Shown here in pieces: positions 26,125 to 34,421 of a stretch of 59,374 nucleotides of DNA. The stretch spans positions 1-59,374 of IMG/VR virus record IMGVR_UViG_3300042453_005928. One strand, 5' to 3'. The position numbers were made by a program, and so were the translations under genes. The notes below the pieces were generated by a model. That model was not told where the DNA came from. It saw only the letters and a program-made list of their open reading frames with translations, and did not search any database. Position 1 is the stretch's first letter; each line of letters starts with the position of its first letter. The stretch comes from a virus.

Positions 26125-27498
26125 ATGATGAACCAAAGCACTTTAAAACAAGTATACCAAGTAAGAAAACTTAACGAGATTTCTAAAAAAGTCAAAAAAG
26201 CTGATTATCTTTTAAACGAAAATAATCCTAGCTATCATGCAAGGCTACTTTTAGAAGCTCTAGATCAAGATGAATACGATAAAGCAAGTAAAGTCATAGA
26301 AAAATTACAAGGTTTATCTGATGCAGCAGAAAAAGCAGGACTAAAATCTTTATCTGACGCAATGGATAAAGCAGTGGAAGAAATAAATAAATTTACGGGT
26401 GGTGGTATAACAGATCGTGTTAAGTCTAAGCTGGCATCTATTTTCAGTAAGTCTGCGCCGGCAGAAAATCCAATTTTAAAAGGTTTAGCATTTGCTAGCT
26501 CATTAGAAAAAGGTTTTGGAGCGCTACCAACAATACTGAAAAACAACATAAAAGACATAAACAATAAAAAAGGTCAAAAAATTTCAGAGATACTAACAGA
26601 TGATAAAGCAAAAAAAGCTTTTTCAAATATAATACAAAAAGCTTTTATACCTGAAGGAACATTCGGAAAAGTCTTTGGGAAAATTCCTTATGTTGCAGAT
26701 ATTAATGTCGTTGTAAATGAAATGTTAGAATCAACACCAGAAAAACTTGCATCAGTAATAAAACCTGCAACTTCAGGTGCCAAGGCCTCTGATATTAATC
26801 CAAAGATTGCTGATCCAAAAGCAAGTGCTGGTAGTGCAAAAGGTGGAGGAAGCGGCGAAGGATTGCTTGACGGAATAAAAGATAAAATCTCCGGAGCAAA
26901 ATCTTTTGATGATCTAGTAAATGTGCTAAAAAAGTTAGATCAAAATGCTGAAATAAAAAATAAGGTCACAGCTGCTAAACTAATTCAAAATATTGAAAAG
27001 CTAAAAAAAGATCCAGGTGCATCCGGTTATAGCGGTCAGGAATTAGTTAGCAAATTTAGCATACTTGGTGCAGGTGGTCTTAGAGACAAAGTTAAAGAGC
27101 TGGCTAAGGGTGGTGGCGGTAGTAAGGGTAGTGGAAGCAAAAATCCAAACGCAGCACCTTCAGGACCAGAAAAAACTACAAATACTAAACAAATACAATC
27201 CGATGCAAAGAAAGTTGGAATTGATAATGCAAAATCATTAGCAACTTTAATGAATAAACTAAATATTGAAGTTGGATCTTCAAACAGTGCAGTAGTAATA
27301 CCCGCGCTAAAAAATGTAATGGCAGTAGATAGGGTAGATGAGGATCAGGCAGAGGGTTACATAATGGGCCTAATGTCAAACTTTGATGAGTTTAAGGGAA
27401 AAATTGAAACAGCAATACAAAAAGCTGCTGAGGCAAAAGCAGCAAAAGAAAAGGGAACAGGTACACCAGCACCTGCAGGTGGAACTCCGGCCGCCTAA
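26125..27498 (+). CDS. Gly/Ala/Lys-rich helical protein, unknown, possibly virion-internal
   Basis: 457 aa from ATG 26125 (a second ATG follows at once; an upstream TTG start lacks a good ribosome site). Residues 1-45 are a basic helix ending in several Leu-x-Glu steps (ARLLLEALD). Then come short helices (DEYDKASKVIEKLQGL and ITDRVKSKLASIF), long Gly/Ser/Ala/Lys linkers (GGGGSKGSGSKNPNAAPSGP) and a disordered Ala/Gly/Pro tail. No enzyme motif. L-x-E sites followed by a small residue resemble those cut by T4-type prohead protease, so a head-internal protein is possible. It is a lone plus-strand gene, convergent with the chaperonin-like gene. Confidence 0.65.
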   Translation: MMNQSTLKQVYQVRKLNEISKKVKKADYLLNENNPSYHARLLLEALDQDEYDKASKVIEKLQGLSDAAEKAGLKSLSDAMDKAVEEINKFTGGGITDRVKSKLASIFSKSAPAENPILKGLAFASSLEKGFGALPTILKNNIKDINNKKGQKISEILTDDKAKKAFSNIIQKAFIPEGTFGKVFGKIPYVADINVVVNEMLESTPEKLASVIKPATSGAKASDINPKIADPKASAGSAKGGGSGEGLLDGIKDKISGAKSFDDLVNVLKKLDQNAEIKNKVTAAKLIQNIEKLKKDPGASGYSGQELVSKFSILGAGGLRDKVKELAKGGGGSKGSGSKNPNAAPSGPEKTTNTKQIQSDAKKVGIDNAKSLATLMNKLNIEVGSSNSAVVIPALKNVMAVDRVDEDQAEGYIMGLMSNFDEFKGKIETAIQKAAEAKAAKEKGTGTPAPAGGTPAA

Positions 27499-27499
27499 T

Positions 27500-28648
27500 C
27501 TATTGACATACTAAACAACCTACACTATCGACTAATTCATTAAACTTTTGTTGATAGTGTAGAGCTGTTTTTATACTAGTCAATGGGTATGTTTTTCCAT
27601 TAAATGATACTATCCCATGTGTAGATGACACTTTTATTGCTCTCAAACTTTGATCTATCATAAAAGATCTTTTTGACTTATTAGTGTCCTGCTTCAAGAA
27701 AATTGTAACTCTACTAGAACCAAGATTTTTTAGACGGCTAGAAATTATTTCAGACTCTGCTTCATTCCCAGCGTCTATTATCCTTTTCTGTAGAAATTTG
27801 ATGTGCCTATCAACATTAGAATTTGTTTTTTTGTTTTCGATCAAAACCCCAGACTCGTTGACAACAATTGAATCAACTCTTTTTATATATGATATGTCAA
27901 TGTTACTTATGAGTTGACCTTTATGTGTAGAAATTACATCACTATTTGATACAACTGCAATATCATTCAAAAGATTAGCACCTTTCAAATCATATTTTGT
28001 TATGAGCGGTACAACAGAAAGTGTACCACGATTATTGTTAACCTTTATGGTATGAACAACATCTTCAGACAAACCTCTAACAAATAGGAATATGTTATCC
28101 TTCAATCTAGATGCTTCTTCTAGGAGATGATGTATTTCAGAGACAGTTTCTATATATCCGTCAATTACAACAACCTTTGGATCTATAAACTTTGAATTTT
28201 TTATCTTTACTGCAGGATATACGTCAGGAAAAAAGCTACCATTTGTCAACTCAACAACATCCTTATTTCCTTCAGGAATGTGATTTCCTATCACTATTTT
28301 TCCGTACAAACCAGATAATTGTAAAGAATCTAAAATTATCTTTGTGACTGTTTCATCTGCATAAGTCTTTATTAGTGAACATACATTTTCTTTAGAAAGT
28401 ACACATGGTTCTGTAACAACATATGTTGAATCAGTAAGCAAGCTCAATAATAATATTGAAGAACCTGGAGATATCATCTCAGCTTTTACGAGATGATTCA
28501 TAAATAATTCTAACAATAGATTATCTATGTTTTTATCAAACTTTATTTTTGATATATCTTGAAGCCCTAGGCCATTATCATTACACTTTTTTATATGCTT
28601 AATGATAGCACTAAATTTTTTGTCTATATCCTGAGTAACAAGTGTCAC
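27500..28648 (-). CDS. Chaperonin (GroEL)-like protein lacking the ATP-binding equatorial domain
   Basis: 382 aa. By eye it follows GroEL through the intermediate and apical domains: DETVTKIILDSLQLSGLYGK (98-117) parallels GroEL DETVGKLIAEAMDKVGKEG; residues 157-190 match the [20 protein letters not shown] region; VVHTIKVNNNRGTL (197-210) matches ALATLVVNTMRGI; SRLKNLGSSRVTIF (304-317) matches ERVAKLAGGVAVI; MIDQSLRAIKVSSTHGIV (330-347) matches RVEDALHATRAAVEEGVV. GroEL is about 548 aa. Here the N-terminal equatorial motifs (GPKGRN, DGTTTATVLA) and the C-terminal equatorial half are not visible, and the catalytic Asp398 position appears to be Gln333. It therefore probably cannot hydrolyse ATP and may bind substrates or cap or compete with a host chaperonin. 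Start is GTG 28648. Confidence 0.75.
   Translation of the reverse strand: MTLVTQDIDKKFSAIIKHIKKCNDNGLGLQDISKIKFDKNIDNLLLELFMNHLVKAEMISPGSSILLLSLLTDSTYVVTEPCVLSKENVCSLIKTYADETVTKIILDSLQLSGLYGKIVIGNHIPEGNKDVVELTNGSFFPDVYPAVKIKNSKFIDPKVVVIDGYIETVSEIHHLLEEASRLKDNIFLFVRGLSEDVVHTIKVNNNRGTLSVVPLITKYDLKGANLLNDIAVVSNSDVISTHKGQLISNIDISYIKRVDSIVVNESGVLIENKKTNSNVDRHIKFLQKRIIDAGNEAESEIISSRLKNLGSSRVTIFLKQDTNKSKRSFMIDQSLRAIKVSSTHGIVSFNGKTYPLTSIKTALHYQQKFNELVDSVGCLVCQ
27520..27562 (+). terminator. Candidate rho-independent terminator of the 457-aa gene
   Basis: Stem arms at 27520-27532 and 27550-27562: a perfect 10-bp core (CTACACTATC / GATAGTGTAG) extended to 13 bp with one G-U pair, 17-nt loop, followed by GAGCTGTTTTTATA with a T-run at 27568-27572. 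It lies 22 bp past the plus-strand stop and inside the 3' end of the convergent chaperonin-like gene, so codons of that gene also build the hairpin. Confidence 0.6.
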
Positions 28649-28680
28649 ATTGTTACTTTACTACATTGAATAGGACGTGT

Positions 28681-29229
28681 TTAAGGAAGCTGTTTTATTG
28701 CATTCAAAAATATCTTGAAAAGAAGTGTTACTAAACCACCACCAACTGCAACTCCTGCCCACTTTATAACAGACATTGAAACTTTATGAAAAGATTCAAC
28801 ATTTTGAACGCTGCTTTCTAATCTTTGTAACTTAGAATGAAATTCATCAGTTTTTTCTTCACATTCAATGCCTGTTTGATCAGCATGCTTTTGCCATGAA
28901 CTAATTTCCACTATTTGCTTTTGTACTTCTGATATAGATTCAGCACTTGCAGCTTTATTTGCAGCTATCCTGGAAAATAGTCCATCATCTGGGTCGTATA
29001 TGGCTTCATGTATTTTGTTGACTTTTCCAACAATTTGATTTTGTGAATTTTCTATACTATCTATTTTATATAATAATCTATCAAAACCACCGTTTAATGC
29101 GGCACTACTGTCCAATTTTCGGTGTATATTGTGTAATAGGTTTTTTGATTCAACCTCATTATCATCAGCATAACTTTGATTTGGTTTCGAAACCACAGTA
29201 GTTTGTCGACGATTATTTTTTTTGTTCAT
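28681..29229 (-). CDS. Coiled-coil protein with C-terminal membrane segment
   Basis: 182 aa. A disordered basic N-terminus (MNKKNNRRQTTVVSKPNQSY) is followed by a heptad-like coiled coil (about 55-150: LLYKIDSIENSQNQIVGKVN; LQRLESSVQNVESF) and a single membrane helix WAGVAVGGGLVTLLFKIFL (about 155-173) close to the C-terminus. This layout recalls small XhlA/holin-associated proteins, but no family can be confirmed. The membrane segment at the end would leave the coiled coil in the cytoplasm. It precedes the chaperonin-like gene by 32 bp; its start at ATG 29229 has AGG as a weak ribosome site. Confidence 0.65.
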   Translation of the reverse strand: MNKKNNRRQTTVVSKPNQSYADDNEVESKNLLHNIHRKLDSSAALNGGFDRLLYKIDSIENSQNQIVGKVNKIHEAIYDPDDGLFSRIAANKAASAESISEVQKQIVEISSWQKHADQTGIECEEKTDEFHSKLQRLESSVQNVESFHKVSMSVIKWAGVAVGGGLVTLLFKIFLNAIKQLP

Positions 29230-29301
29230 ATAACCTGTTCTTAAGTATTAAAATTTCTTAAGAAATTCTAGATTAAATAAATCGAAATAGAAAATAAATT
29301 T
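29230..29301. promoter_or_regulatory. Divergent region with 16-bp palindrome ahead of the glycan cluster
   Basis: 72 bp between a minus-strand start (29229) and the first glycan gene (29302). It holds a perfect 16-bp palindrome AATTTCTTAAGAAATT (29252-29267) and, closer to 29302, the AT-rich GATTAAATAAATCG. A second TTCTTAAG copy lies at about 29238-29245. The palindrome may be an operator or a phage-specific promoter part; this is the only sizeable gap before a cluster of 20 packed genes, so a promoter is expected here. Confidence 0.45.
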
Positions 29302-31257
29302 ATGGATAATTTTAATTTTAAAAATGAAATATTTGGTACTAAATTTGAACTAAATAAAGATACACAAATAGTGTTTGTTGCTGATCTATTTGTAGATGAT
29401 TATGTTGGTGGAGCAGAACTAACATCAGAAGCATTGATTGAAGAATGTCCCCTGAAGCTTCAGAAGGTAAAATCACATGATGTTACAATGGAATTGCTGA
29501 AACAAGGGGTTGAGAAATTTTGGGTATTTGGAAACTTTTCTCTACTCAATCCACAATTAATCCCCAGCATAGTTGCAAATATCAAGTACTCGATACTTGA
29601 GTACGATTACAAATACTGTAGATATAGATCTCCAGAAAAACATTTAAGCACAACTGGTAAACAATGCGACTGCCATGAACAATTGAATGGAAAACTTATA
29701 AGTGCTTTTTATCACGGTTCAGAAGCTCTTTGGTGGATGTCTGAAAACCAAAAGCAGCATTATGAAAACCTATTCCCATTTTTATCAGAAAAGTCTAGTA
29801 TTGTTTTATCCAGCGTATTTAGTAAAAAAACTCTAGGTACAATAAAAGCACTTAGAGAAGGAATGAAAAATAGTGGTGAAGAAAGAAAAGGATGGATCGT
29901 ATTAGGGTCAGATTCTTGGGTAAAAGGATTTGATGATGCTAAAAAATGGTGCGAAGATAATAACAAAGAATATGAAGTACTCTGGAAAGTACCGTATGAT
30001 TCAACACTAGCTAAAATGGCTAGTTCAAAAGGCTTTGTATATCTTCCTAAAGGAATGGACACATGCCCTAGAATGGTAATAGAAGCAAAGCTTCTTGGTT
30101 GTGATTTACAGTTAAATGAAAATGTCCAGCACAAAAATGAGGAATGGTTTACTACTGAAAACCTAGAAGAGGTTGAAGAATATCTTTACGCAGCACCACA
30201 ACTGTTTTGGAATGGAATTAAGAATATAATGAATTATAGTCCAAAGATTAGCGGTTATACTCAGACGCGTAATTGCATTGAGCAAAACTATCCATGGGAA
30301 CAATCAATCAAATCACTACTTGGTTTTTGCGATGAAGTTGTGATTGTTGATGGTGGTTCTACTGATGGTACTTGGGAGAGGCTACAAGAGATTGCCAAGG
30401 TTGATCCTCGAGTAAAGCCATTCCAATTTGTTAGAGATTGGAATGACAAGAGATTTGCACTTTATAACGGTCAGCAAAAAGCAGAAGCACGAAAAAGGTG
30501 CACTGGAGATTTTTGTTGGCAGGTTGATATTGATGAGGTTGTTCATGAAGATGATTATCAGAAGGTCAAGGATCTTGTAAGAAAATTCCCTAAAAACATA
30601 GATCTAGTTTGCCTACCAGTAATTGAATATTGGGGTGGACCAGAGAAGGTTAGGGTTGATGTCAATCCATGGAAATGGAGGCTAAGCAGGAATAATCCAA
30701 AGATTACTCATGGTCTGCCGAAGAGTCACAGAAGGTATGATGAAGAAGGCACCATGTATTCTGCTGGTTCTGATGGAGATGATTACATTTACGAAGATAC
30801 ATTAGAAAACGTTCCTAGCATTTCTTTTTACACAAAAGAAATTGATAACGCAAGACAACATGCAATGGTTGGTAATAAAAAAGCATTAGAGGTTTATGAA
30901 GCCTGGCTCAATGAGGTTGTGAAACAATTACCCGGTGTGTATCATTATTCTTGGTATGATCTTGAAAGAAAAATTCACACTTATAAGGGGTTCTGGTCAC
31001 GACATTGGACTAGTCTTTACAATCAAACTCAAGAAGATACACCTGAAAACAATAAGTTTTTTGATAAGAAGTGGTCTGATGTTACCGACCAAGAGATAAA
31101 AGAGCTTGCAACAAAGATGAAAGAAGAGCTTGGAGGTTGGATATTCCATCATAGGATAGACTTCACAAAGCCAACTCCATGGCTTAACATCAGTAAACAA
31201 CAACCTGCTGTGATGACATCTTTAGAACCACTTTTCCAAACAGAGAATAACAAGTGA
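29302..31257 (+). CDS. Two-domain glycosyltransferase (GT-B-like plus GT2)
   Basis: 651 aa. Residues about 10-300 resemble a GT-B (GT4-type) enzyme: FVADLFVDDYVGGAE, ISAFYHGSEALWW, GWIVLGSDSWVKGFDDA and LPKGMDTCPRMVIEAKLLGC, the last like the donor-binding E-x7-E region. Residues about 310-600 are a GT-A family 2 enzyme: EVVIVDGGSTDGTWERLQEI and the metal site WQVDIDEVV (D-x-D). So one chain may add two sugars or recognise and extend one. First gene of the cluster; the next start (GTG 31254) overlaps its stop. The ribosome site is weak. Confidence 0.85.
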   Translation: MDNFNFKNEIFGTKFELNKDTQIVFVADLFVDDYVGGAELTSEALIEECPLKLQKVKSHDVTMELLKQGVEKFWVFGNFSLLNPQLIPSIVANIKYSILEYDYKYCRYRSPEKHLSTTGKQCDCHEQLNGKLISAFYHGSEALWWMSENQKQHYENLFPFLSEKSSIVLSSVFSKKTLGTIKALREGMKNSGEERKGWIVLGSDSWVKGFDDAKKWCEDNNKEYEVLWKVPYDSTLAKMASSKGFVYLPKGMDTCPRMVIEAKLLGCDLQLNENVQHKNEEWFTTENLEEVEEYLYAAPQLFWNGIKNIMNYSPKISGYTQTRNCIEQNYPWEQSIKSLLGFCDEVVIVDGGSTDGTWERLQEIAKVDPRVKPFQFVRDWNDKRFALYNGQQKAEARKRCTGDFCWQVDIDEVVHEDDYQKVKDLVRKFPKNIDLVCLPVIEYWGGPEKVRVDVNPWKWRLSRNNPKITHGLPKSHRRYDEEGTMYSAGSDGDDYIYEDTLENVPSISFYTKEIDNARQHAMVGNKKALEVYEAWLNEVVKQLPGVYHYSWYDLERKIHTYKGFWSRHWTSLYNQTQEDTPENNKFFDKKWSDVTDQEIKELATKMKEELGGWIFHHRIDFTKPTPWLNISKQQPAVMTSLEPLFQTENNK

Positions 31258-31991
31258 AAAATAGATTTGTCTTTGTAATTCCTTATTACAACGCTGAAGA
31301 AGACATAGCAAAAACCCTCCATTCAATGATGGCACAAAGCTATGATGAATGGAGGGCTATTGTTATCAATGATATGTCAACAGACTCAGGTCCTAATCTT
31401 GTAAAAAAGGTTGTTGAAGGCTCAATTTATAAGGACAAATTTACGTTAGTTGATAGAAATGAAAAACATGGTGAAGTAAGAAACACACTTGTTTCCCTGG
31501 ATTCTATTGAAGATGATGAAGTTGTATGTAGGTTAGACGGAGGAGATTGGCTAATTGAAAATGACTTGTTGTGGATGTTAAATGAAACCTACAAAGATCC
31601 TTCACAGGCAGTTGCATGGACTGCTCATCGTTGGAGTTATACACCAAGAAATATTTCTGGCCCTCTAAAGTTACTTCCAGGTCAAACCGTATATCAACAT
31701 CCGTGGGTATCAAGTCACTTAAAAACATTTAGAGCATCACATCTTAGAAAAGTTCCTAAAGTAAACTTTTTTACCGATGAAGGTCAGTACATAATGATTG
31801 CTTGCGATCAAGCAATATTTCTTCCAATGATGCACTTATCTTTAAAGGAAAATAAAAAACTAAACTTTATACCCATTGTAGGTTATCATTACAATATAGA
31901 TCTTGGAAATAAAAATCTATTCACATCCAACAGGGCAATAAATCAAAAAATGTCAGCTGAAATGATACGTGAAAGAGGGTTCCTTGAATGA
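31254..31991 (+). CDS. Family 2 glycosyltransferase
   Basis: 245 aa. N-terminal FVFVIPYYNAEEDIAKTLHS and WRAIVINDMSTDSG form the nucleotide-sugar pocket of GT2; VVCRLDGGDWL is the DxD-like metal site. Shorter than many GT2 enzymes but complete in its core. GTG start overlaps the previous stop (GTGA) and its own stop overlaps the next start (ATGA), giving strict coupling. Sugar and acceptor cannot be told from sequence. Confidence 0.85.
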   Translation: MKNRFVFVIPYYNAEEDIAKTLHSMMAQSYDEWRAIVINDMSTDSGPNLVKKVVEGSIYKDKFTLVDRNEKHGEVRNTLVSLDSIEDDEVVCRLDGGDWLIENDLLWMLNETYKDPSQAVAWTAHRWSYTPRNISGPLKLLPGQTVYQHPWVSSHLKTFRASHLRKVPKVNFFTDEGQYIMIACDQAIFLPMMHLSLKENKKLNFIPIVGYHYNIDLGNKNLFTSNRAINQKMSAEMIRERGFLE

Positions 31992-32878
31992 AAATTTTAT
32001 TTGATAATGTTAACATAAGTTCATCATCAGGACCAAACTCATTTGGTAAAAGATTGATGAACGAATTATCAAAATTGGGACACAGTGTAGGAACAAATTT
32101 AATTGAACCAGATGTTCAGCTTTCATTTATTATTGCAAATCAAAAAAGATCAAAACTTGCATTAAGATTGGATGGAATATATTTCAACACAAGGCAAGAT
32201 TGGAAAAGCTTAAATTCACCGATCATGCAATCAAAAAATATTTCAGAACTTGTGATTTATCAATCAAATTTCAATAAACTTCTAACAGAAAAATATTTCG
32301 GAAAACACGAAAATTCAGTTGTAATAAATAATGGTACTTGTCTAAAAACAATTGAATCAATACCAACACTGTCAAATAATAATTTAAATAAATACAGCGA
32401 GATATGGTCATGTGCTTCATCATGGCGTCCTCATAAAAGGTTGAAGGATAACATCCATTATTTTTTAGAAAAAGCGCCAAGTGATGCATGTATGATTGTA
32501 GCAGGAGAAAATCCAGATTACGTTATTCAATATCCAAGAGTTCACTATGTTGGTCAATTATCTTGGGAGCAATGTGTCTCTTTATATAAAAGATCAAAAG
32601 TATTTGTTCATTTAGCTTTTTTAGATCATTGTCCAAATGTTGTAGTAGACGCAAGAGCTTCAGGATGCAAGTTGGTTGTTGCATCTAGTGGAGGTACTAA
32701 AGAAATTGCCGGTATTGAAGCAACTATTGTTGATGATATTGAATGGGACATGAATCCATTAGATCTATACTCACCTCCAAAACTTGATTTTACAAAATTC
32801 TGCAATAACACAATAGATTCAAACATAAACATAAGTGTTATTGCAAAACAGTATGCAGAAAGTCTAGTAAATTTATGA
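31988..32878 (+). CDS. GT-B (family 4-type) glycosyltransferase
   Basis: 296 aa. Begins MKILFDNVNISSSSGPNSFG, the Gly-rich GT4 N-terminal loop. The C-terminal half has WSCASSWRPHKRLKDNIHYF, an MIVAGENPDYV strand, VFVHLAFLDHCPNVVVDARA and LVVASSGGTKEIAG, the donor-binding part of GT4. The N-terminal domain is shorter than usual. Coupled at both ends by ATGA overlaps. It probably transfers a nucleotide-activated hexose to a growing glycan. Confidence 0.8.
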   Translation: MKILFDNVNISSSSGPNSFGKRLMNELSKLGHSVGTNLIEPDVQLSFIIANQKRSKLALRLDGIYFNTRQDWKSLNSPIMQSKNISELVIYQSNFNKLLTEKYFGKHENSVVINNGTCLKTIESIPTLSNNNLNKYSEIWSCASSWRPHKRLKDNIHYFLEKAPSDACMIVAGENPDYVIQYPRVHYVGQLSWEQCVSLYKRSKVFVHLAFLDHCPNVVVDARASGCKLVVASSGGTKEIAGIEATIVDDIEWDMNPLDLYSPPKLDFTKFCNNTIDSNINISVIAKQYAESLVNL

Positions 32879-33597
32879 AAGGAATTATTCTGGCGGGAGG
32901 AACAGGAAGTAGACTTTATCCTATCACAAAAGTCACTAACAAGTGCCTTCTTCCCGTTGGAAAAGAACCTATGATTTTTAGAATGCTTGACATCTTTAAA
33001 AGATCAAATATAGAAGATGTTATGCTAGTCACAGGTCCTGAACACATGGGTGATGTTATTTCTTTATTAGGCTCAGGTGCAGAACATAGTTGTTCAATAA
33101 CATATCGTGTTCAAGATGAAGCAAATGGCATTGCTGCAGCATTAAAAATGTGTTCATCTTTTGCTAAAGGTGAAAAGTTTGCTGTTATTCTTGGTGATAA
33201 CATATTTTCTGACAATGATGAGATTGCAAAGCAAATAAAACTATTTGATATGATTCTTGAAGATTATCGTTTATTTGCAAAATCTGTTAAAGATCCTCAA
33301 AGATTTGGTGTACCTGTATTATCACCCGAAGGAAAAGTCATAGACATCATAGAAAAACCAGTTATTCCACCTTGTGACAAAGCAATAGTTGGTCTTTATT
33401 GTTACACTGATGAAGTATTTGATGTGATTGACACTTTACAACCATCTCAAAGAGGTGAATATGAAATCAGCGAATTGAATTCATGGCTTGTAAGGAATAG
33501 ACACGGATCATTAGTGGATATTAACTGCGAATGGATTGATGCAGGTACACACGATTCTTACAAAAAAGCCAATGAAATAATTTGGGGTTGTCAATGA
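32875..33597 (+). CDS. Sugar-1-phosphate nucleotidylyltransferase (RmlA-like)
   Basis: 240 aa. The signature GIILAGGTGSRLYPITKVTN followed by KCLLPVGKEPMI is that of glucose-1-phosphate thymidylyltransferases; AVILGDNIFSD holds the catalytic Asp, and GEYEISELNSWL is typical of RmlA. Expected reaction: dTTP + glucose-1-phosphate to dTDP-glucose, the first step toward dTDP-deoxysugars. About 50 residues shorter than E. coli RmlA because the C-terminal allosteric segment is missing. Followed directly by RmlD- and RmlB-like genes, each coupled by ATGA. Confidence 0.88.
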   Translation: MKGIILAGGTGSRLYPITKVTNKCLLPVGKEPMIFRMLDIFKRSNIEDVMLVTGPEHMGDVISLLGSGAEHSCSITYRVQDEANGIAAALKMCSSFAKGEKFAVILGDNIFSDNDEIAKQIKLFDMILEDYRLFAKSVKDPQRFGVPVLSPEGKVIDIIEKPVIPPCDKAIVGLYCYTDEVFDVIDTLQPSQRGEYEISELNSWLVRNRHGSLVDINCEWIDAGTHDSYKKANEIIWGCQ

Positions 33598-34421
33598 AAG
33601 TCATAATCGGCAATGGAAAAGTAGCAAACATCATAAAAGATAAAAATGATGTTATCCTATCTCACAAAGATGTAGAGATAGCTAACCCTGAATCTGTTCT
33701 CTCTTCATTACAAAAATTCCCACCAAATACGCTGGTAGTAAACACAGCGGCAAAAATAAATCTAGAATGGTGTGAATCAAATAAAAACGAAGCAGAACTT
33801 GTAAATGTTTATGGTGCACTAAACATAGCCCACGCTTGTCAAACATTCAACCATCGTATGCTTCATATAAGTAGTGGTTGTATTTTTGATGGTGAAGAAA
33901 CAGGTAAAGTATATACTGAACAAGATAAGCCTAGTCCTGCTTCATGGTATGCATACACAAAAAGCAAAGCTGATCAACTTCTCACTTCGTGTGGTTACGA
34001 TAAAATTCTAATTGTTAGGCCTAGACAACTTATTTCTCCGGTTCCAAATACAACAAATATGTTGACCAAATTCATGTCAATTGAAGTAGGTGATTTTATA
34101 GATTCTCCCAACTCAATCACCTGCATTGAAGATATGAAAGAAATGATTGATCACCTTATTTCAAAAAGCTGTGTAGGAATATACAACGTAGCTAATACTG
34201 GTTACATCAGTCCGTATGACATAGCCGTTAGAATAAGGGAAGAATTCAATCATCAAATGGTTGTTAATTGTATTTCATACTTTGATTACATTAAAAAAAT
34301 AAAAGTAAAAAGAGTAAATACACTTTTGTCTATTGATAAATTGATGTCATCTGGTTATACACCTAGATCTGCAACAACAGCTTTAGAATGGTGTCTAAAC
34401 AATTATGGAAAAATAAAATGA
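33594..34421 (+). CDS. NAD(P)-dependent sugar reductase (RmlD-like)
   Basis: 275 aa from ATG 33594; this start overlaps the previous stop as ATGA, so I prefer it to upstream TTG starts. The Rossmann N-terminus is MKVIIGNGKVANIIKDKNDV; VVNTAAKINLEWCE and HISSGCIFDGE are typical of dTDP-4-dehydrorhamnose reductase; the catalytic YxxxK is in WYAYTKSKAD. It would reduce a dTDP-4-keto-6-deoxyhexose made by the RmlB-like enzyme. No RmlC epimerase is present nearby, so the product may not be rhamnose. Confidence 0.82.
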   Translation: MKVIIGNGKVANIIKDKNDVILSHKDVEIANPESVLSSLQKFPPNTLVVNTAAKINLEWCESNKNEAELVNVYGALNIAHACQTFNHRMLHISSGCIFDGEETGKVYTEQDKPSPASWYAYTKSKADQLLTSCGYDKILIVRPRQLISPVPNTTNMLTKFMSIEVGDFIDSPNSITCIEDMKEMIDHLISKSCVGIYNVANTGYISPYDIAVRIREEFNHQMVVNCISYFDYIKKIKVKRVNTLLSIDKLMSSGYTPRSATTALEWCLNNYGKIK

